In this document: positions 12,301 to 23,584 of the stretch, piece after piece
How positions within the stretch are numbered: position 1 is the stretch's first letter
How the letters are laid out: each line of letters starts with the position of its first letter
Source: Arthrobotrys musiformis
Lineage: Eukaryota > Ascomycota > Orbiliomycetes > Orbiliales > Orbiliaceae
Direction of reading: 5' to 3'
Assembly (NCBI GenBank): GCA_036971715.1
Contig: JAVHJL010000013.1
Span: 1,426,001-1,490,000 of the forward strand
DNA: 64,000 nucleotides
Notes under the pieces: model-generated
Databases searched by the model: none
What the model saw: the letters and a program-made list of their open reading frames with translations, nothing else
What the model was told of the DNA's origin: nothing
Translations under genes and position numbers: made by a program

Positions 12301-13137
12301 TATCCAATACAAATTTGGCTGTTGAGATAATGTACCTGTAGGACTTTGAACTGGAATCAGGATCTTGGCACCGTGGCCTAAATTGTTGGCTTTGATGCTC
12401 CATTGCGTAAACTCGGGGTCCTTTACGGCTCGTTTCGTCACGTTGACTTCATACGTGATGAGATGGACGAGTTTCTTTGAGTCCAGGTATAGAACTGCGA
12501 TAACCGGCACATTGGTTCCATAAAGGAACACCATATTGATGACTCTAAGCTCGTTCATACGGATAGGGCATGGATCATCCAGGTTCCCGATCTCCGCTTC
12601 CTGGAGCTGAGTGTGCCTCCCCCTACCTTTGGCCTGTTTTTTGATGGGAATGGCCGTAAATATGCCCTCATAAAGGTACAAACCTAGTAGCCTCCCTTCA
12701 GGGTCCGCCAAATATAGGTGGCCGCCCTGCGCAGGCCGTTGGAATCTATCGGTAACATCATGCGCCTTCCGTTCATTCCGAATAGTACCAGTGCTGGGAT
12801 CCCAGGAAACTGTGAAGTATTCGTATCTATCGGTTCCAATGAACAAGTGATCCAGGGTGGATTGCTGAGGATGAAGAGAAAGGAGTGCAGTCACACGCCC
12901 ATAGACTGCAAAGTGGGCGACTTGTTCCAGCCCTTCAGGAACGAGATCGTAAATTTCGATGCGATTGGACTTCCTAGGGGTTATGTACAAGTTAGAACCC
13001 CCGCGAAGTACCTGGAAACGGGAATGGCTGTGCAAAACTCACGCGATTATTAGAGATTCTCGGTCCGTGTAGATAAAATTGCATTTGATGGCATGGCGTA
13101 TGCTAGATGCCCTGTGTATCGGGGCCAAATAAGCCAT
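9326..13137 (-). CDS. DDB1: DNA damage-binding protein 1 (DDB1), CUL4 ubiquitin-ligase adaptor
   Basis: Exons 13043-13137, 12336-12973, 12045-12265, 11615-11973, 10243-11557, 9615-10183 and 9326-9530 (minus) give 1133 aa, the usual DDB1 length of about 1140. The N-terminus MAYLAPIHRASSIRHAI and the run SNRIEIYDLVPEGL are typical of fungal DDB1. Further landmarks are QAIVYLDNGYVFLGSHFGDS, the DDTLLFSFGHETRAF segment at the start of the middle propeller, FVGDLFKGVMAL, and the C-terminal helical end (FVDGELVEKFLDL ... VEALKRLH). DDB1 folds into three beta-propellers that hold WD40 substrate receptors on CUL4. It is central to nucleotide excision repair and, in filamentous fungi, to histone-methylation control of heterochromatin (the DCDC complex in Neurospora). 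All seven exon phases close, and each junction restores a conserved segment. Confidence 0.96.
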
Positions 13138-14232
13138 GGCATGGACAAATCCGAGAGTGTTTAGTCGGGACGGATTGTCGTTCAAGCTGATGAGGTATTG
13201 TGGAAAGTTCTGAGCTTGGGCCTGAGTTCTAGCTAGTTATTTCTAAAGTTATAGGTGGGCTCGGTAACTTACCTAAGTTCTTGAGTGAGTGCTTACCCAC
13301 AAGCTGAACCCTAGTCCTTAAATGCTTTAGTATGGAGGTGACAAGTGATATCATAGTACCTTAAGTAGGTAGGTGTATACCTACCTCCTAGGTACTTAGG
13401 TAGGTACCTACTACCTCTTTACTTGCTTAGCTATGCATATAAGGACCTACTCAAAGCAATGTTGCACGCGTTGTGAACCGGCCGTCCCATAAAATGGTCG
13501 AGTACTGGTTTAGCAAACATTGGTTCTTACGGGTTGTCGTTATCGGATGTCATGTTCTGTTTCTTCCAGGGCCTGCAATGCCTGGACATGTACACAAGAA
13601 TTCACAAAGTTCGAGCGGGCTTAAGTAGCTAAATTGCAATTGATTCAATGGTACAAATGTGGGAGGGATATCGAGGGGTTTCTAAGTAGTTGGTCGGGTT
13701 TAAGTTGCCCAAGCTGACAGAGGGGCCGGCAATAACACGCACAGACGGCCATAGCCATAGGGGAACCGCGTGGCGCGGGGAAGGACGTCCGGGTATTGAA
13801 ATATTTAAACAAGAAACGAAGGGCGGGGTTAGCGCTGTGGGCGGCTTTAAAAAAAAAAAAAAAAAAAAAAAGATAAAAAAAAAGGGAAAAGATAGAAAAA
13901 TAAGGAAAGAGAGAATAGGGAAGGGGACTGCGTGGGGGACCGAAAAAGAAGGGAAAACACCATTAAAATTCGATAATGACTATGAGAACACTGAGTACCT
14001 AGTGAAACATCGTACATGGGAGAGCCGAAGGAAAGTAGAAGCTGTGGAGGGAACATTTTAAACAAAGAAGAGAAAAGGGGGAAAGAAAAAAGAAAAGAAG
14101 AAAGAGAGAATCCTCAAGCTGTCGCGATATATAAAAGACAGGATCGATTCGTTAAAAGACAAATTGATCGTGTCCCTCTGGCGTAGTCCAAGAGAGGCAG
14201 TAATCATGCACGATCCAGTCGTAGGTCATCCC
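13138..14232. other. Intergenic region: DDB1 promoter, A-tract and purine-rich sequence
   Basis: The left part is the DDB1 upstream region. It contains a TAGGTA/CTTAAG cluster at 13359-13418, an A23 run at 13849-13871, and A/G-rich sequence to about 14110. Any open frame across the A-tract is lysine-rich and has no family likeness. Confidence 0.5.
13359..13418. repeat. TAGGTA/CCTAGG/GTACCTAC motif cluster
   Basis: Contains CTTAAGTAGGTAGG, TACCTACCTCCTAGG and TAGGTAGGTACCTACTACC, near-palindromic words shared with other spacers in the window. Confidence 0.7.
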
Positions 14233-15791
14233 TTACATTATATTGGAGAAGAAGGCCAGGCTCCTCGAATCGAAGTTAGCTTCAATCCCTAGACACTTGG
14301 GTCGAATGATGGCTACTGGAAACTTACCCAAGAGCTACTGTAGCGCCTAGTCCTAGAAGAGCCCGCTTTTGAAATTTCTCCTCGGTAATAACATCCATCA
14401 CCCTAGCCCGCTTCGATTTCTTTGGCGAATTTATTTCCAATGTTTCGATACTAGGGATATCCTGGGAAAAAGAGTCCTCGATCTTCCGTTTTTTGCTAAT
14501 TGTCGATTCGGTATTATTTTCTTTAATCGCCTCGGCTACCATTTCTTTAGCCTTGGCAATTTCATGAGAACTGTCCGGGAGGAGTGAAAGTTCGTCGGAA
14601 GGAGATACGGTCTCCAATTTGACGTGGGTGGATTCCACAACTACATCCCCGCCGGCTTCCACTGTAGTTTGAACCTCCACTTCAGCCTTGATGTGCTCGT
14701 CCTCTAGCTCCGGTTTCACGACGACATCAGATGCTTGGTCGGACGGGTTAGCAGTCTCGTCTTCCGTTTTGATGGGTTCATCGCTTGTTTGTTTTGTAGT
14801 AGCGACTGCGTCTGCGGCCGTCGTAGCCGTTCCCTCATCTGTAGGCGGAACGATGGCATTAGAGTTGTTCGACGACGGCGCGGGAGTCGACGGTTGCTCG
14901 GATGTATCAGGAGCAACTGAAGGATCTTTGTTCGCGATGACTGCCCTGGCAGAGCGTGGCTTTCTCATTGGCGCAATTTTCCTGGGCTGCGGCGAGACTG
15001 AACGTCCAACTGTTTTGGTTTTGGCGGAAGCTGGACTCAGAGATTCGGCGCCGCCTTTGGTTGGTCTGTACGGGGGCGGGGGCGTAATTGCTTTATTCCG
15101 GGGGTCGGAGTTGACGGGACGGTCATCAAGCAAGGCTTCTATCCAAACTCGGCAGCGGTATTCAGTCGCGAGCGCGAGGGCTAGAAATACGCAGATCTAT
15201 CAGTATAGGGAGGGACTAAAGGGCTACGGGTTACGGGTCGGTGAGAGGTACCATCGTCTGGCGAAATCCAAGCGTTGCCCGCGGTTTCGTCTGAGGAAAT
15301 GTCGAATCGTGACTTGACAATGCGCCTCTCGCTCTCCTCTTCCTGCTTTGTCGCATATGGGAAAGAGGCCTTGAACATCCCGGTCGAGCTAACATACCCA
15401 TCCTTGCTTCTTCTCATCAAAAAATAAGCCTCTGGTTTGGTACCCGTAGCAGTACCACCGAATATCTCGGGGTTGATATCCTGCGGCAGTGGTGCACGAA
15501 GATGAACATAAGAAAAGAGGACCTGCTGAGGTACAGGAGCGGAGCCAGCAGCCGAGGGTGGCTTCGTATTGGTGCTAAGCTTCGTCTGCCCCAGGCGCCT
15601 CAGCTCGATAAGGTCGTCCTCTGTGGAGGGGGGGGTGTCAGCGATGAGCGAGGGCGATGATGACTGGGGTGGGGAGTGATATCACACAGGGGTGTGATTC
15701 GCGCGCGCAGGGCTGACAGGGACTCACTGGAGGGATTGTTCTCGGTAAGGAGAGGATTGAATCGCGAGGGTAGCTTCCGCTTGACGGTCAT
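14233..15791 (-). CDS. bqt4: Bqt4-like inner nuclear membrane protein (KilA-N/APSES-type domain, tail anchor)
   Basis: Exons 15728-15791, 15252-15620, 14328-15180 and 14233-14263 (minus) give 438 aa. The globular part (about residues 40-165) is a KilA-N/APSES-like fold with AYFLMRRSKDGYVSSTGMFK, the ETAGNAWISPDDALALA segment and WIEALLDD. A long Pro/Ser/Thr/Glu-rich acidic linker follows, then a basic patch (NSPKKSKRAR). The 31-base last exon completes a single hydrophobic C-terminal helix, LLGLGATVALGSLAFFSNIM, that ends the protein as a tail anchor. This is the architecture of fission yeast Bqt4, which sits in the inner nuclear membrane, tethers telomeres via Rap1 and binds Lem2. Orthology is inferred from architecture. 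The gene is head-to-head with the SUN-domain gene, 492 bases between ATGs. The last splice site is the least certain junction but gives the expected anchor. Confidence 0.84.
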
Positions 15792-16283
15792 GTTTGATGG
15801 AAACAGCTAGGTACTAAGTAAGCAAGGTCTCGAGGTGGAGGTGGAGGTGGAGGCGGAGGCGGAGGCCGAAGGCGATGGCGATGGTGTTGATGGTGTTGGA
15901 GGTTGTTGGAGAGGGAATGGATGGAATGGAAACGGAGGACAGGCTGGGTTGGGAAGGGGAGAGAGTTGCGGTTCCCAAAACGGAAAGACGGTTAATTAAG
16001 CACCAACGGGGTAAGAACGCAGAACGCACCGCTCACCCAGTTGCTGGCCCTACATAACACGCCGGCAAATCAAACAACAACAACAAACACTTCTCGTTCC
16101 CTCGACCTACTTCTTCCTCCACGTCTTCATCCCACCACCTCCACCTTCGAACCGTCATCGTCACCACTGCCACTACCACTACCACCACCATCACCACTAC
16201 CGCCGCCATCAACCGCCACCACTGTCATCATCACCATATTCACCATCACCTCACTGCCCTTGCACTTGAACCCTTGGACTAAT
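15792..16283. promoter_or_regulatory. Shared divergent promoter of the Bqt4-like and SUN-domain genes
   Basis: 492 bases separate the two ATGs. It has a GGAGGT/GGAGGC run at about 15833-15870 and a CCACCA/CATCAC-rich stretch at about 16125-16240, strand-asymmetric low-complexity tracts that mirror each other in composition. No specific factor site is recognised. Confidence 0.6.
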
Positions 16284-19077
16284 ATGGCCGGCCGCCGGTC
16301 CAACCGTGCCGGTCCCGCGTTTAGCGGCAATAACCTCATCCAATCCAATCCATTACCACCTTTAACTGCGATCCCTAGCTTTTCTTACGGCTCTCCTCAA
16401 TCCGCTCTACCGAAACCCGTAAGCGCCAGGGATGCAAAGGTCAATATGACCGATGCTCTTGATAAAGCAGATGCCGCCGCGAAAGCTCGCCTCGAAGCCG
16501 CTGCGAAAGAACGAAAACTTGCCGAACAAAGGGCAGCTGAGGCTGCCGCTGCAGCTGAATCTGCTAGACAGGCTGCCAGACAAATTTCTGCCGAACCTCC
16601 AGTGACAGCTCGAAAGCGTTCTCTACGGAGCCAGAGCGTCATATCCCAAGGTTGTTGCCCCGTAAACAATTATCATTAGTCGCCAACTGACCTTCATAGA
16701 TGACAACTTTTACGAAGGCGATGAGACCAGCCTCGAAATCCACCGGATAATTGAGAGTGCTAGAAATCCCGTCCCAGAAGCATCTATGCTTAGAGCCAGG
16801 AGTGCCAACGCTGGCACCAAGGAACCTCGGTCTGCGATGAAAGGCTCAAGAGAGGAGGCTCTACGCCCCTCAGCGAAGACTCGAGCTAAGTACACGGCGA
16901 GTGCCAGGCGTACCGTGCCAATGACACCTGTTCCTATCGATGGAGAACGGGATGTTACATTCGACGAAGAAAACCAAGCCCTCGGTATTGCACCGCGCCT
17001 CGCCTCTCCTTCTTTCGTCTCACCGTCTCCAACCCCACAACCCCTACATGAAGACCCCCCCCAACCAGGCAACGACGTATTCGGCAACCGACAAAACTCG
17101 CCACCTGATACTATTGGGTATAACGAAGGTATTTCCAACCTTCCAATGAGCCCCGCCAGTCCTAGTGAGGGCCCTAAGAGAACAAAAACACCCGTCCCCA
17201 ACCTTCAACAAGTATCTGCTGCCTCTTCTTGGTTTTCTTTTGGTCCTGCTAAGGCGGGATTTAAATCTGCTATGAATGGTATCCAGAAGACAGCTTTTAT
17301 CTGCGGAATATTTTTCAAAAATCTCTTCGGGCCTTTGGTTTACTATTTGCTTCTTGGGTTTTTTATTTTCGGAATTACAACGCTGTCGTACAACTTCGTC
17401 CAGCGCTCATCCTACTCGACTTCGATCCCCCCCGGTTCCTCAGATGAGTTGGCCGTACGACTGATGGCCCTTGAAAAACAAATCTCCAATTTCCAGAAAG
17501 GACAGGAGCTCGAGAAAAAGTCGTACAAAACAATGGAACAGCAGCTGGCGTCAATTAGAGGCGCTGTAGAGGCGTACTCATCCGTTTCATCCCAGCTGGA
17601 TAAGCACACTCGGAAGTACCAAACGGACCAACGCGCTTCTACGGCAGCCATGTCAACTATGAATGCCCAAATGGAACAACTCGACAAGTCTATCAAACGG
17701 AGTGATGGATCTATAGAACAGCAAAAAGGAAAGATCCAAGCAGTCTTTGGCCGGCTCCAAAAAATGCAAGAGGATGTTGAAGGCATCAACACAGGTCTCC
17801 AGAGCCTCCAGAGGTCCCAAGCGCTCAGCGAAAAGGCCCTCCGGCTCATTGAGGAATCCTTGCCGCAGCAACTTGCCGCTCGCATCGATCCGCAGACAGG
17901 AAAGATCATCGTTGCTCCAGAACTCCTACGTCACTTGCAAGCCGTCTTAAGAGAGGACATACGTAACGAAATGGATAAATTTGCTCGACCCTCAGGCGAA
18001 CCACCTGCGGCTGAGGTGCCGGGCACTGCAAAATATAACTGGTCAGAATTCCTCCAACACAATGCCGCAAAACTACAGGGGTATATCGGACAAATATCAG
18101 AAGAGAACTGGCGAAAAGCCGTTTCAGATGGCATCGTGGTCAGACGCGAAGATATAATGAGAGAGATCCGAGAGCAATTGGAGTCAGCACGAGGGGTAGC
18201 TGAACGGGATAACAGTGCTTTGATGAGAGAGCTTGTTCTTAAGGCTGAGGGCGCTGTGGATAAAGCGGCCTCTACCGCTGCGACAAGTATATCATCAGCA
18301 GCTCTGGCTGCGGTAACGAACTACATGCGCAATTTTAAGGAAAGCAGCAGTACTTCAAGCCGTTATGGTGTCGCTCTCATTCAGGCAGCACTACACCAAT
18401 ATTCTGCCACGATTCTTGAAAAACCGGACTACGCATTACTCGCGCATGGCACTCTCATCGACCCAAGATTAACGTCGTCCACTTTCGACCCATACGACAC
18501 TCCTGGTTTATGGGGCAAGCTTACAGCCTTCTTGCGCCCGGGGCCGAATGAACCAGCGCACGTTATCACCGAATCTACCAATATCGGGGATTGTTGGAGC
18601 TTCCCCCAGGCTAGTGGCCAGGTATCCATGCTGCTTGCGGAGCCAATATATCCTACTGATGTTACCATCGACCATGTACCTCGAGGAATATCGGGAGACA
18701 TTTCATCCGCACCTCAAGAAGTCGAGTTCTGGGTCAAAATAGAAGATGAATTCCTCCGCAGCCAGGCGGGGAAGGCTGCCGCAGTGGCGATTGGCGATGT
18801 GTCCGATAATGCCTCTACTCGTAACTACCTCGCCAGCGGATACGTAAGGGTTGCCTCCTTTATTTACGATATCAACAGCCAATACCCTGTCCAGACGTTC
18901 CCATTGCCGCTTGAGTTGCAGAAACTAGGCGTTTCGGTCCGAAGTGTGTCATTCAGGATTCTTAGTAACTGGGGACGCAAAGAGTATACGAGTATTTACC
19001 GACTCAGAATCCACGGATCCCCGCTGAATGGCCAATCCGAAGGGCGGGAAGCTACCGCACAGACGAAAGACCTATGA
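16284..19077 (+). CDS. SAD1: SUN-domain nuclear envelope protein (Sad1-like)
   Basis: Exons 16284-16650 and 16700-19077 give 914 aa. N-terminus: basic (MAGRRSNRAG), then an Ala/Glu/Lys-rich helical stretch. One membrane helix lies at about 332-355 (FGPLVYYLLLGFFIFGITTL). Next comes a coiled-coil region rich in Gln/Glu/Lys (about 370-520), and finally the SUN domain (about 735-911) with WSFPQASGQVSMLLAEP, the VTIDHVPRG segment, EFWVKIED and SFRILSNWGRKEYTSIYRLR. SUN proteins span the inner nuclear membrane, trimerise through the coiled coil and bind KASH proteins in the perinuclear space to form LINC complexes. In fission yeast Sad1 is also a spindle-pole and telomere-bouquet component. I start at 16284 because residues upstream are low-complexity and this ATG opens the basic fungal-type N-terminus; an in-frame start further upstream is possible. 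Confidence 0.95.
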
Positions 19078-19928
19078 GACCTGTCAAGACGGTTGATTAT
19101 TCATGTTTTGTGTTATCGGCTAGGCGTTTTCGGGGAATTGCGGTTTCTTTTTTGTCGTTGGACTGATTCACAAAGGAGCTATGGTAACTGGTGCATGGTT
19201 TATGTTCTTTTTTATTTTCTCCCCCTTTCTCCCTTCTCCTTTATCAAGATCACCTTCTCTTTTTCATATCATTCTGCTTCTAATGTCTCACGATAACGAA
19301 AACGCCTGTTTCTTGGAATTAGTCCAAGCTATATTTACGATGCCACTACTCGAGTGTTTTTAGCCATTGTTTTCAATCCTGTAATAATTCTAAGCACCTC
19401 GGTTCCCACACCATACCATACCTGCGCATCAATTTTGACGTTCAAGCTTGTATATACTTTGTATCTCGAGAATGAAAGACCGTCGGAAGTAAAAAAAATA
19501 GCATAACAACGATCCAGTATCAAAGGTGTGAAGCGGCATTAAACATTAAGATATATCGGAGATCCACCAGAGCCGGCCGATGCCATGTCCCACGCAATGG
19601 ATCAACCAAAAAAAAGAAGAAGAAGAATGTCAAATTCTCTCCGAAACGCCACCAGTTAGTTAGCCGCATAAGTCCAAACATACATAAATGCATACGCCTG
19701 TTCATTGCGCATGCAGACAGCTTACTTGACATGGAAAACACAGCTATCAATAAAATCAGAATAACCAACGCCAGTTCGTCCGTGCCCCGCCCACCTTGCA
19801 AGCCAGTTCAAGCTAGGAAAACCTGAGAAATCCTATGCCTCACACAGAGCACAATTTCTTAAGGCCGAACGATCAAGCTTGATAGTACCATACAAAGCAC
19901 CCCACAATAAGCAAAGAACCATAAATAT
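19078..19928. other. Convergent intergenic spacer
   Basis: 3' ends of the SUN gene (+) and POLD4 (-). T/C-rich at about 19190-19290, no supported gene or RNA. Confidence 0.5.
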
Positions 19929-20693
19929 TCATTCTGTGTGAGTAGCGATGAGGTGGTTAATGTACGCTATGGAGCCGATGTCCTCCCTCATATCGACAGG
20001 AGCCGGCTCCCACCCCTTCGGGGGAGGGTCCACTCCCTCTCCTAGCTCTGCCTTAAGTAACACCGCCAGGACCTCAATGGGAGGCTCAAAGCCAAGGCGC
20101 TCCGCCCTCTCCCAACGCTTGAATCGGGAGACACCGACACAAGGTCCATATTGAGATGACAGGTCAAAATGACGCAAGATCTTTTCGTACTCCGTGAGCC
20201 CTTCCTGATGAACTGTAAGGTCTTAGTCAGCCGTCTATTGTAACCTTGGTGTTTATAAAGGAACCATACCCGCTGGGCGAATCCTCGAGTTTTCAATGCC
20301 CTTGTAGTATTTTTGGATTTGATGAGAGGTGACTTCGTATGCTTTATCCGCGAGTTTTTTGTCAACCCCAAGGTCAAGTCTAGGCTTCTCGATGGTTTCT
20401 TCCTGGAAAAGAGCCTTCTCATCTTCGGCTTCAACTTCCTCTAACTCATTATCCAATTCGCTAACAACGGGATCATTGGCCGCCGCTTCAGCAGCCGGCT
20501 CTTCAACTTTCTCCTTCTCCTTCTCTTCTTTCTCCTCGTTTTTCGTTCTTTCTGCAACTAAAGGCTTTTGTTGTTCACTGATTTTAGATGGAGGGGTAGA
20601 TGCTCGAAAGACGATGTCATGAGTAATCGCCTTTTGGTTCGAAACATTTTTCTTTGCAGTAAAGTTGAGTTTCGATTGAGTAGAGACGGGCAT
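19929..20693 (-). CDS. POLD4: DNA polymerase delta subunit 4 (POLD4/Cdm1)
   Basis: Exons 20270-20693 and 19929-20212 (minus) give 235 aa. The conserved C-terminal domain is RHFDLSSQYGPCVGVSRFKR followed by WERAERLGFEPPIEVLAVLL, characteristic of the small fourth subunit of Pol delta. The junction yields VHQEGLTEYEKILRHFDL, which is typical for fungi. The N-terminus MPVSTQSKLNF contains QSKLNF, a partial PCNA-interacting (PIP) box as in human p12. The middle is Lys/Glu-rich and probably disordered. The subunit stabilises Pol delta on PCNA at the replication fork. I prefer the ATG at 20693, because it places the QSKLNF motif at the N-terminus as in relatives; in-frame sequence continues upstream. 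The protein is longer than human p12 (107 aa), as is usual for filamentous fungi. Confidence 0.93.
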
Positions 20694-21513
20694 GGTGGCT
20701 TGGTTGTTGAAGACTCGATAACAATTCGACAATGCTTCAGAGGTAAGCAAGCTAAGATATTTAGGTAGTGGGTAGGTAGTTGGGGATACGGAGGTTGGAA
20801 CGAGAACAAGCTCTCTCCATCAAGCGAGATGAGGCGGAGATGGACATGGAGATTGGGCAGGTGCAGTCGCGTTGTTGGCCGGGGAACGGCAGCCTGTCAC
20901 GGGCCTTCGCGTTTCTTGTTTATCCGCCACATTACTTGGGCTCAGCCACCAACAATACCACTCAAGCCACATATGGCATCAAATCTCCCCACGTCAATGC
21001 AATCATGCCCATATAAGTACTTAAGTAAGTACGTATATGTGTATGGCACCTATATTACAGTATAATGCTCGTAGGACTTTAGTCTCGAGACCGGTCGACC
21101 AGGCGGTAGGACTTAAGGATTGACGTTAATTACCCAGGTACCTAACTTACGCATACAATACTCTGTACTTAGGTAGGTAAGCTACGTAAGTACATAAGTA
21201 CCTAGGTACTTACTTAAGTCGACTCTATACATAGCTTAGGTCCTAACAGTATATATATGAGAGTAAAGCAAGCTACAACTTAGCTTAGCAGGTAACAAAG
21301 TAAACACTTTTCACTTTGCAAGCTAGGATGTGTATAATCCCGCCCTCTTGTGCCCCGAAGGCGGCCTAGAAGGACCTTAGGACATCTTTATCGCTGTGGG
21401 GCTCACTAGCTTTAAGACCAAGTTTTATCTGACAGCTGGCCCAAAAGATGCACCTTCCCCCCTGCAGAAGTAGTTACATTACTCGAGTATGTATTATATT
21501 CTTCGATGGGGGT
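20694..21513. other. Intergenic region: POLD4 promoter and ALG3 3' end, with motif cluster
   Basis: About 820 bases without a gene. It holds the densest TAGGTA/CTTAAG cluster of the window (21012-21221). The ALG3 3' UTR lies to the right. Confidence 0.5.
21012..21221. repeat. Extended TAGGTA/CTTAAGT/GTACCTAGGTAC motif cluster
   Basis: Two dense parts, about 21012-21036 (AAGTACTTAAGTAAGTACG) and 21133-21221 (ACTTAGGTAGGTAAG, AAGTACCTAGGTACTTACTT), with self-complementary words that could form hairpins or dimeric binding sites. Confidence 0.7.
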
Positions 21514-22985
21514 TCAGGTCCTTTTCTGTTTCGCTTCCTTTTCTTGCTTCCTATCCTTGTCAGAGGTCCCGGCCCACACGCCCACCAGCTGTAACGCCAT
21601 GCAGCCAACTGCTACGGCCGAACTTATTCTCGAACCTAAGTCAACCCCCACAGTCAGAAACCACACCGCATCCCTCTAAATCCAAACATACGCTTAGCTA
21701 CTTACTGGGGTAGACGTTCCAAGCATACTCCTGCGCTGCCCAAACCAGAACCACAAACGATACCCCCCACCCGCTCCTCCAGAGCAGAAAGGGCGTTGTC
21801 CACGCCACCCATGAGTAAAACTGGTAGTGGAGTGACCTCGCGCATAGCATTCCAATCATGTTGCAAGTGAACAAAGTTGTCAGCATATACACCCCATCAG
21901 TCCGCACCGCTGTTCTATTCGCCTCCTCAGGATCTGCACCGCTCACTAAATTCCTAGCGAACTGGATCATGCCCCCCCGGACGGGCTTCAGCCATCTTGT
22001 AGCCAGGAAAAACAAAAGAAGGGAAACGTGAACCGCCAAAAGCCCAATCTTAAACCAAGAGGATGAGAACGTTCCCTCACCCACAAACCGCCAGTTGACA
22101 GTCCACTTCCATAAAAACGCTCGACTAAACTCAAATGCGCGACTTAGGTATCCGGCCAAGCTACCATTCTCCGAAGCAACGAAAGGGACCGCGAGCACTA
22201 CCTGTATTTGAAGAATGAGTGTAGCGAGCCGAATCGCTTTCCCCGTACTCCCCGTACTGAGTACGAAGATAAGTCCAAGCGCGGGCAAGTAGAGAAGGGA
22301 CGACATCTTGACCCCTACAGACAAGGAATAAAGGACAGCGGACAGGGTGTATTGGCGGCTTTGTACAAGAAAAATAGAGGCGAAAATCAATAGAGTGCTA
22401 AAACAGTCGTTGAAGAATCTGAGCAAATATATGCTGTGAAGTCTTTTGGAGAGAACGAGCAGGCACAGGATCCAAGGGGGGGCTGAAGCTTTTCTATAAC
22501 AGGCTATTGCAAGCCAGAGTGTCACCATGTACGCCATCCAGAAAGCTGCTTGAACTCGTTCCCGCTGGGCCCCTCCATCTGTTAAGCTGTAAAGCCAATT
22601 GTAGATGTAAACGTGCCCGGCAGGGTATACTAAGGGGCCGGTGCCTCCCTTGATGTTTCTATAGTCTCTCTCACCAGCTCGATACTGGCTGACCTGTTCC
22701 ATATAAGCTTCCCAGTCGATTTCAGTGTCTATATCCGGTTGTCAGTTATCAGTTGTCAGCATGGGGACTAAGGGGTCTCATAGGAGGATATATCCGGAAT
22801 ATTCCAACATGCGTACATGGCACTTTTCGCAGAATTGCGTAGCTCAAAAGACCATCGAAACAGAGCAATGCAAGGCCGACACGATTTGCATACTTGGGGT
22901 TCTGGGCGATGGCAGATCCCCATGAATACGCCCATTTTATGAGATCCATGTTTCTAGGTCCAATCTCTTTCGACAACGTTAACAT
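21514..22985 (-). CDS. ALG3: ALG3 dolichyl-P-Man:Man5GlcNAc2-PP-dolichol alpha-1,3-mannosyltransferase
   Basis: Exons 22817-22985, 21706-22728 and 21514-21635 (minus) give 437 aa. The first splice restores KVPYTEIDWEAYMEQV, the luminal acidic loop of ALG3. RDYRNIKGGTGPLVYPAGHVY and RLHSIYLLRFFND follow, both family hallmarks, and LHYQFYSWVAWTTPFLLW lies near the end. Many hydrophobic helices indicate a polytopic ER protein, and the C-terminus is Lys-rich (KEAKQKRT). The enzyme adds the first luminal mannose to the N-glycan precursor using dolichol-phosphate mannose. Length is typical (about 430-460 aa). Start: ATG at 22985, with an in-frame ATG at 22949 as alternative. Divergent from UBA2, 599 bases apart. 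Confidence 0.96.
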
Positions 22986-23584
22986 TAGGTGCGGTAGATT
23001 TTAAAAGGCATAGGGAGGCAATAGAGCTATAGAGTGGGACACGTACCCGTCTGGATAGTGGTCAGTCTAAATATAATACACGCCGCGCCGCGAAATATAA
23101 ATACCTGAGGACTTGAGGTACCTGACGTATCCCGTGTACGATCTAGTTCGAGCCAGTATAGGCAGTATACCATCAGAGTAACGTATTGTATCTGGTTAAA
23201 TTGCTTGCCTTGTTAGGGGAACAACACCAAATAAAATGCAACTCCAACAAAAGGCGGCCGCCAAAACTCACCTCACCCAAAACATAAACCCTTCCCCTAG
23301 TATACCGCAGCAAGAACCTCTCAAGGACTTGCTTCAGTATCTGTTTCCTATTCTCACTCCACTGCTATCAAGGGATCGCGTTTAAATATCTATATCAGAC
23401 AGGCCTTCAGGTCCTCCCTAAATCCTCCCTTTTAAAGTTCCCGGACTCTTTCAACAAGTCCCGACCAATCACCCTCTGGTTTGTACGTTGACCTTTGCGG
23501 AACCTTGTTCAATCGAGCACTTTTGGGCAACTCATTGCTCATCTACCCAGGTTCACATACCTGGATTGTATCACCGCATCAAGC
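22986..23584. promoter_or_regulatory. Shared divergent promoter of ALG3 and UBA2
   Basis: 599 bases between the two ATGs. No open frame of note and no recognisable specific site; a C/T-rich stretch at about 23280-23440 precedes UBA2. Confidence 0.5.

Noticed and set aside
13690..14061. Lys-rich open frame across the A-tract
   Set aside because: Depends on translating an A23 run and purine-rich DNA; no conserved features.
16041..16283. Upstream in-frame start for the SUN protein
   Set aside because: Would add about 80 residues of Thr/Pro/Leu low-complexity sequence; the ATG at 16284 begins a basic N-terminus like other fungal SUN proteins.
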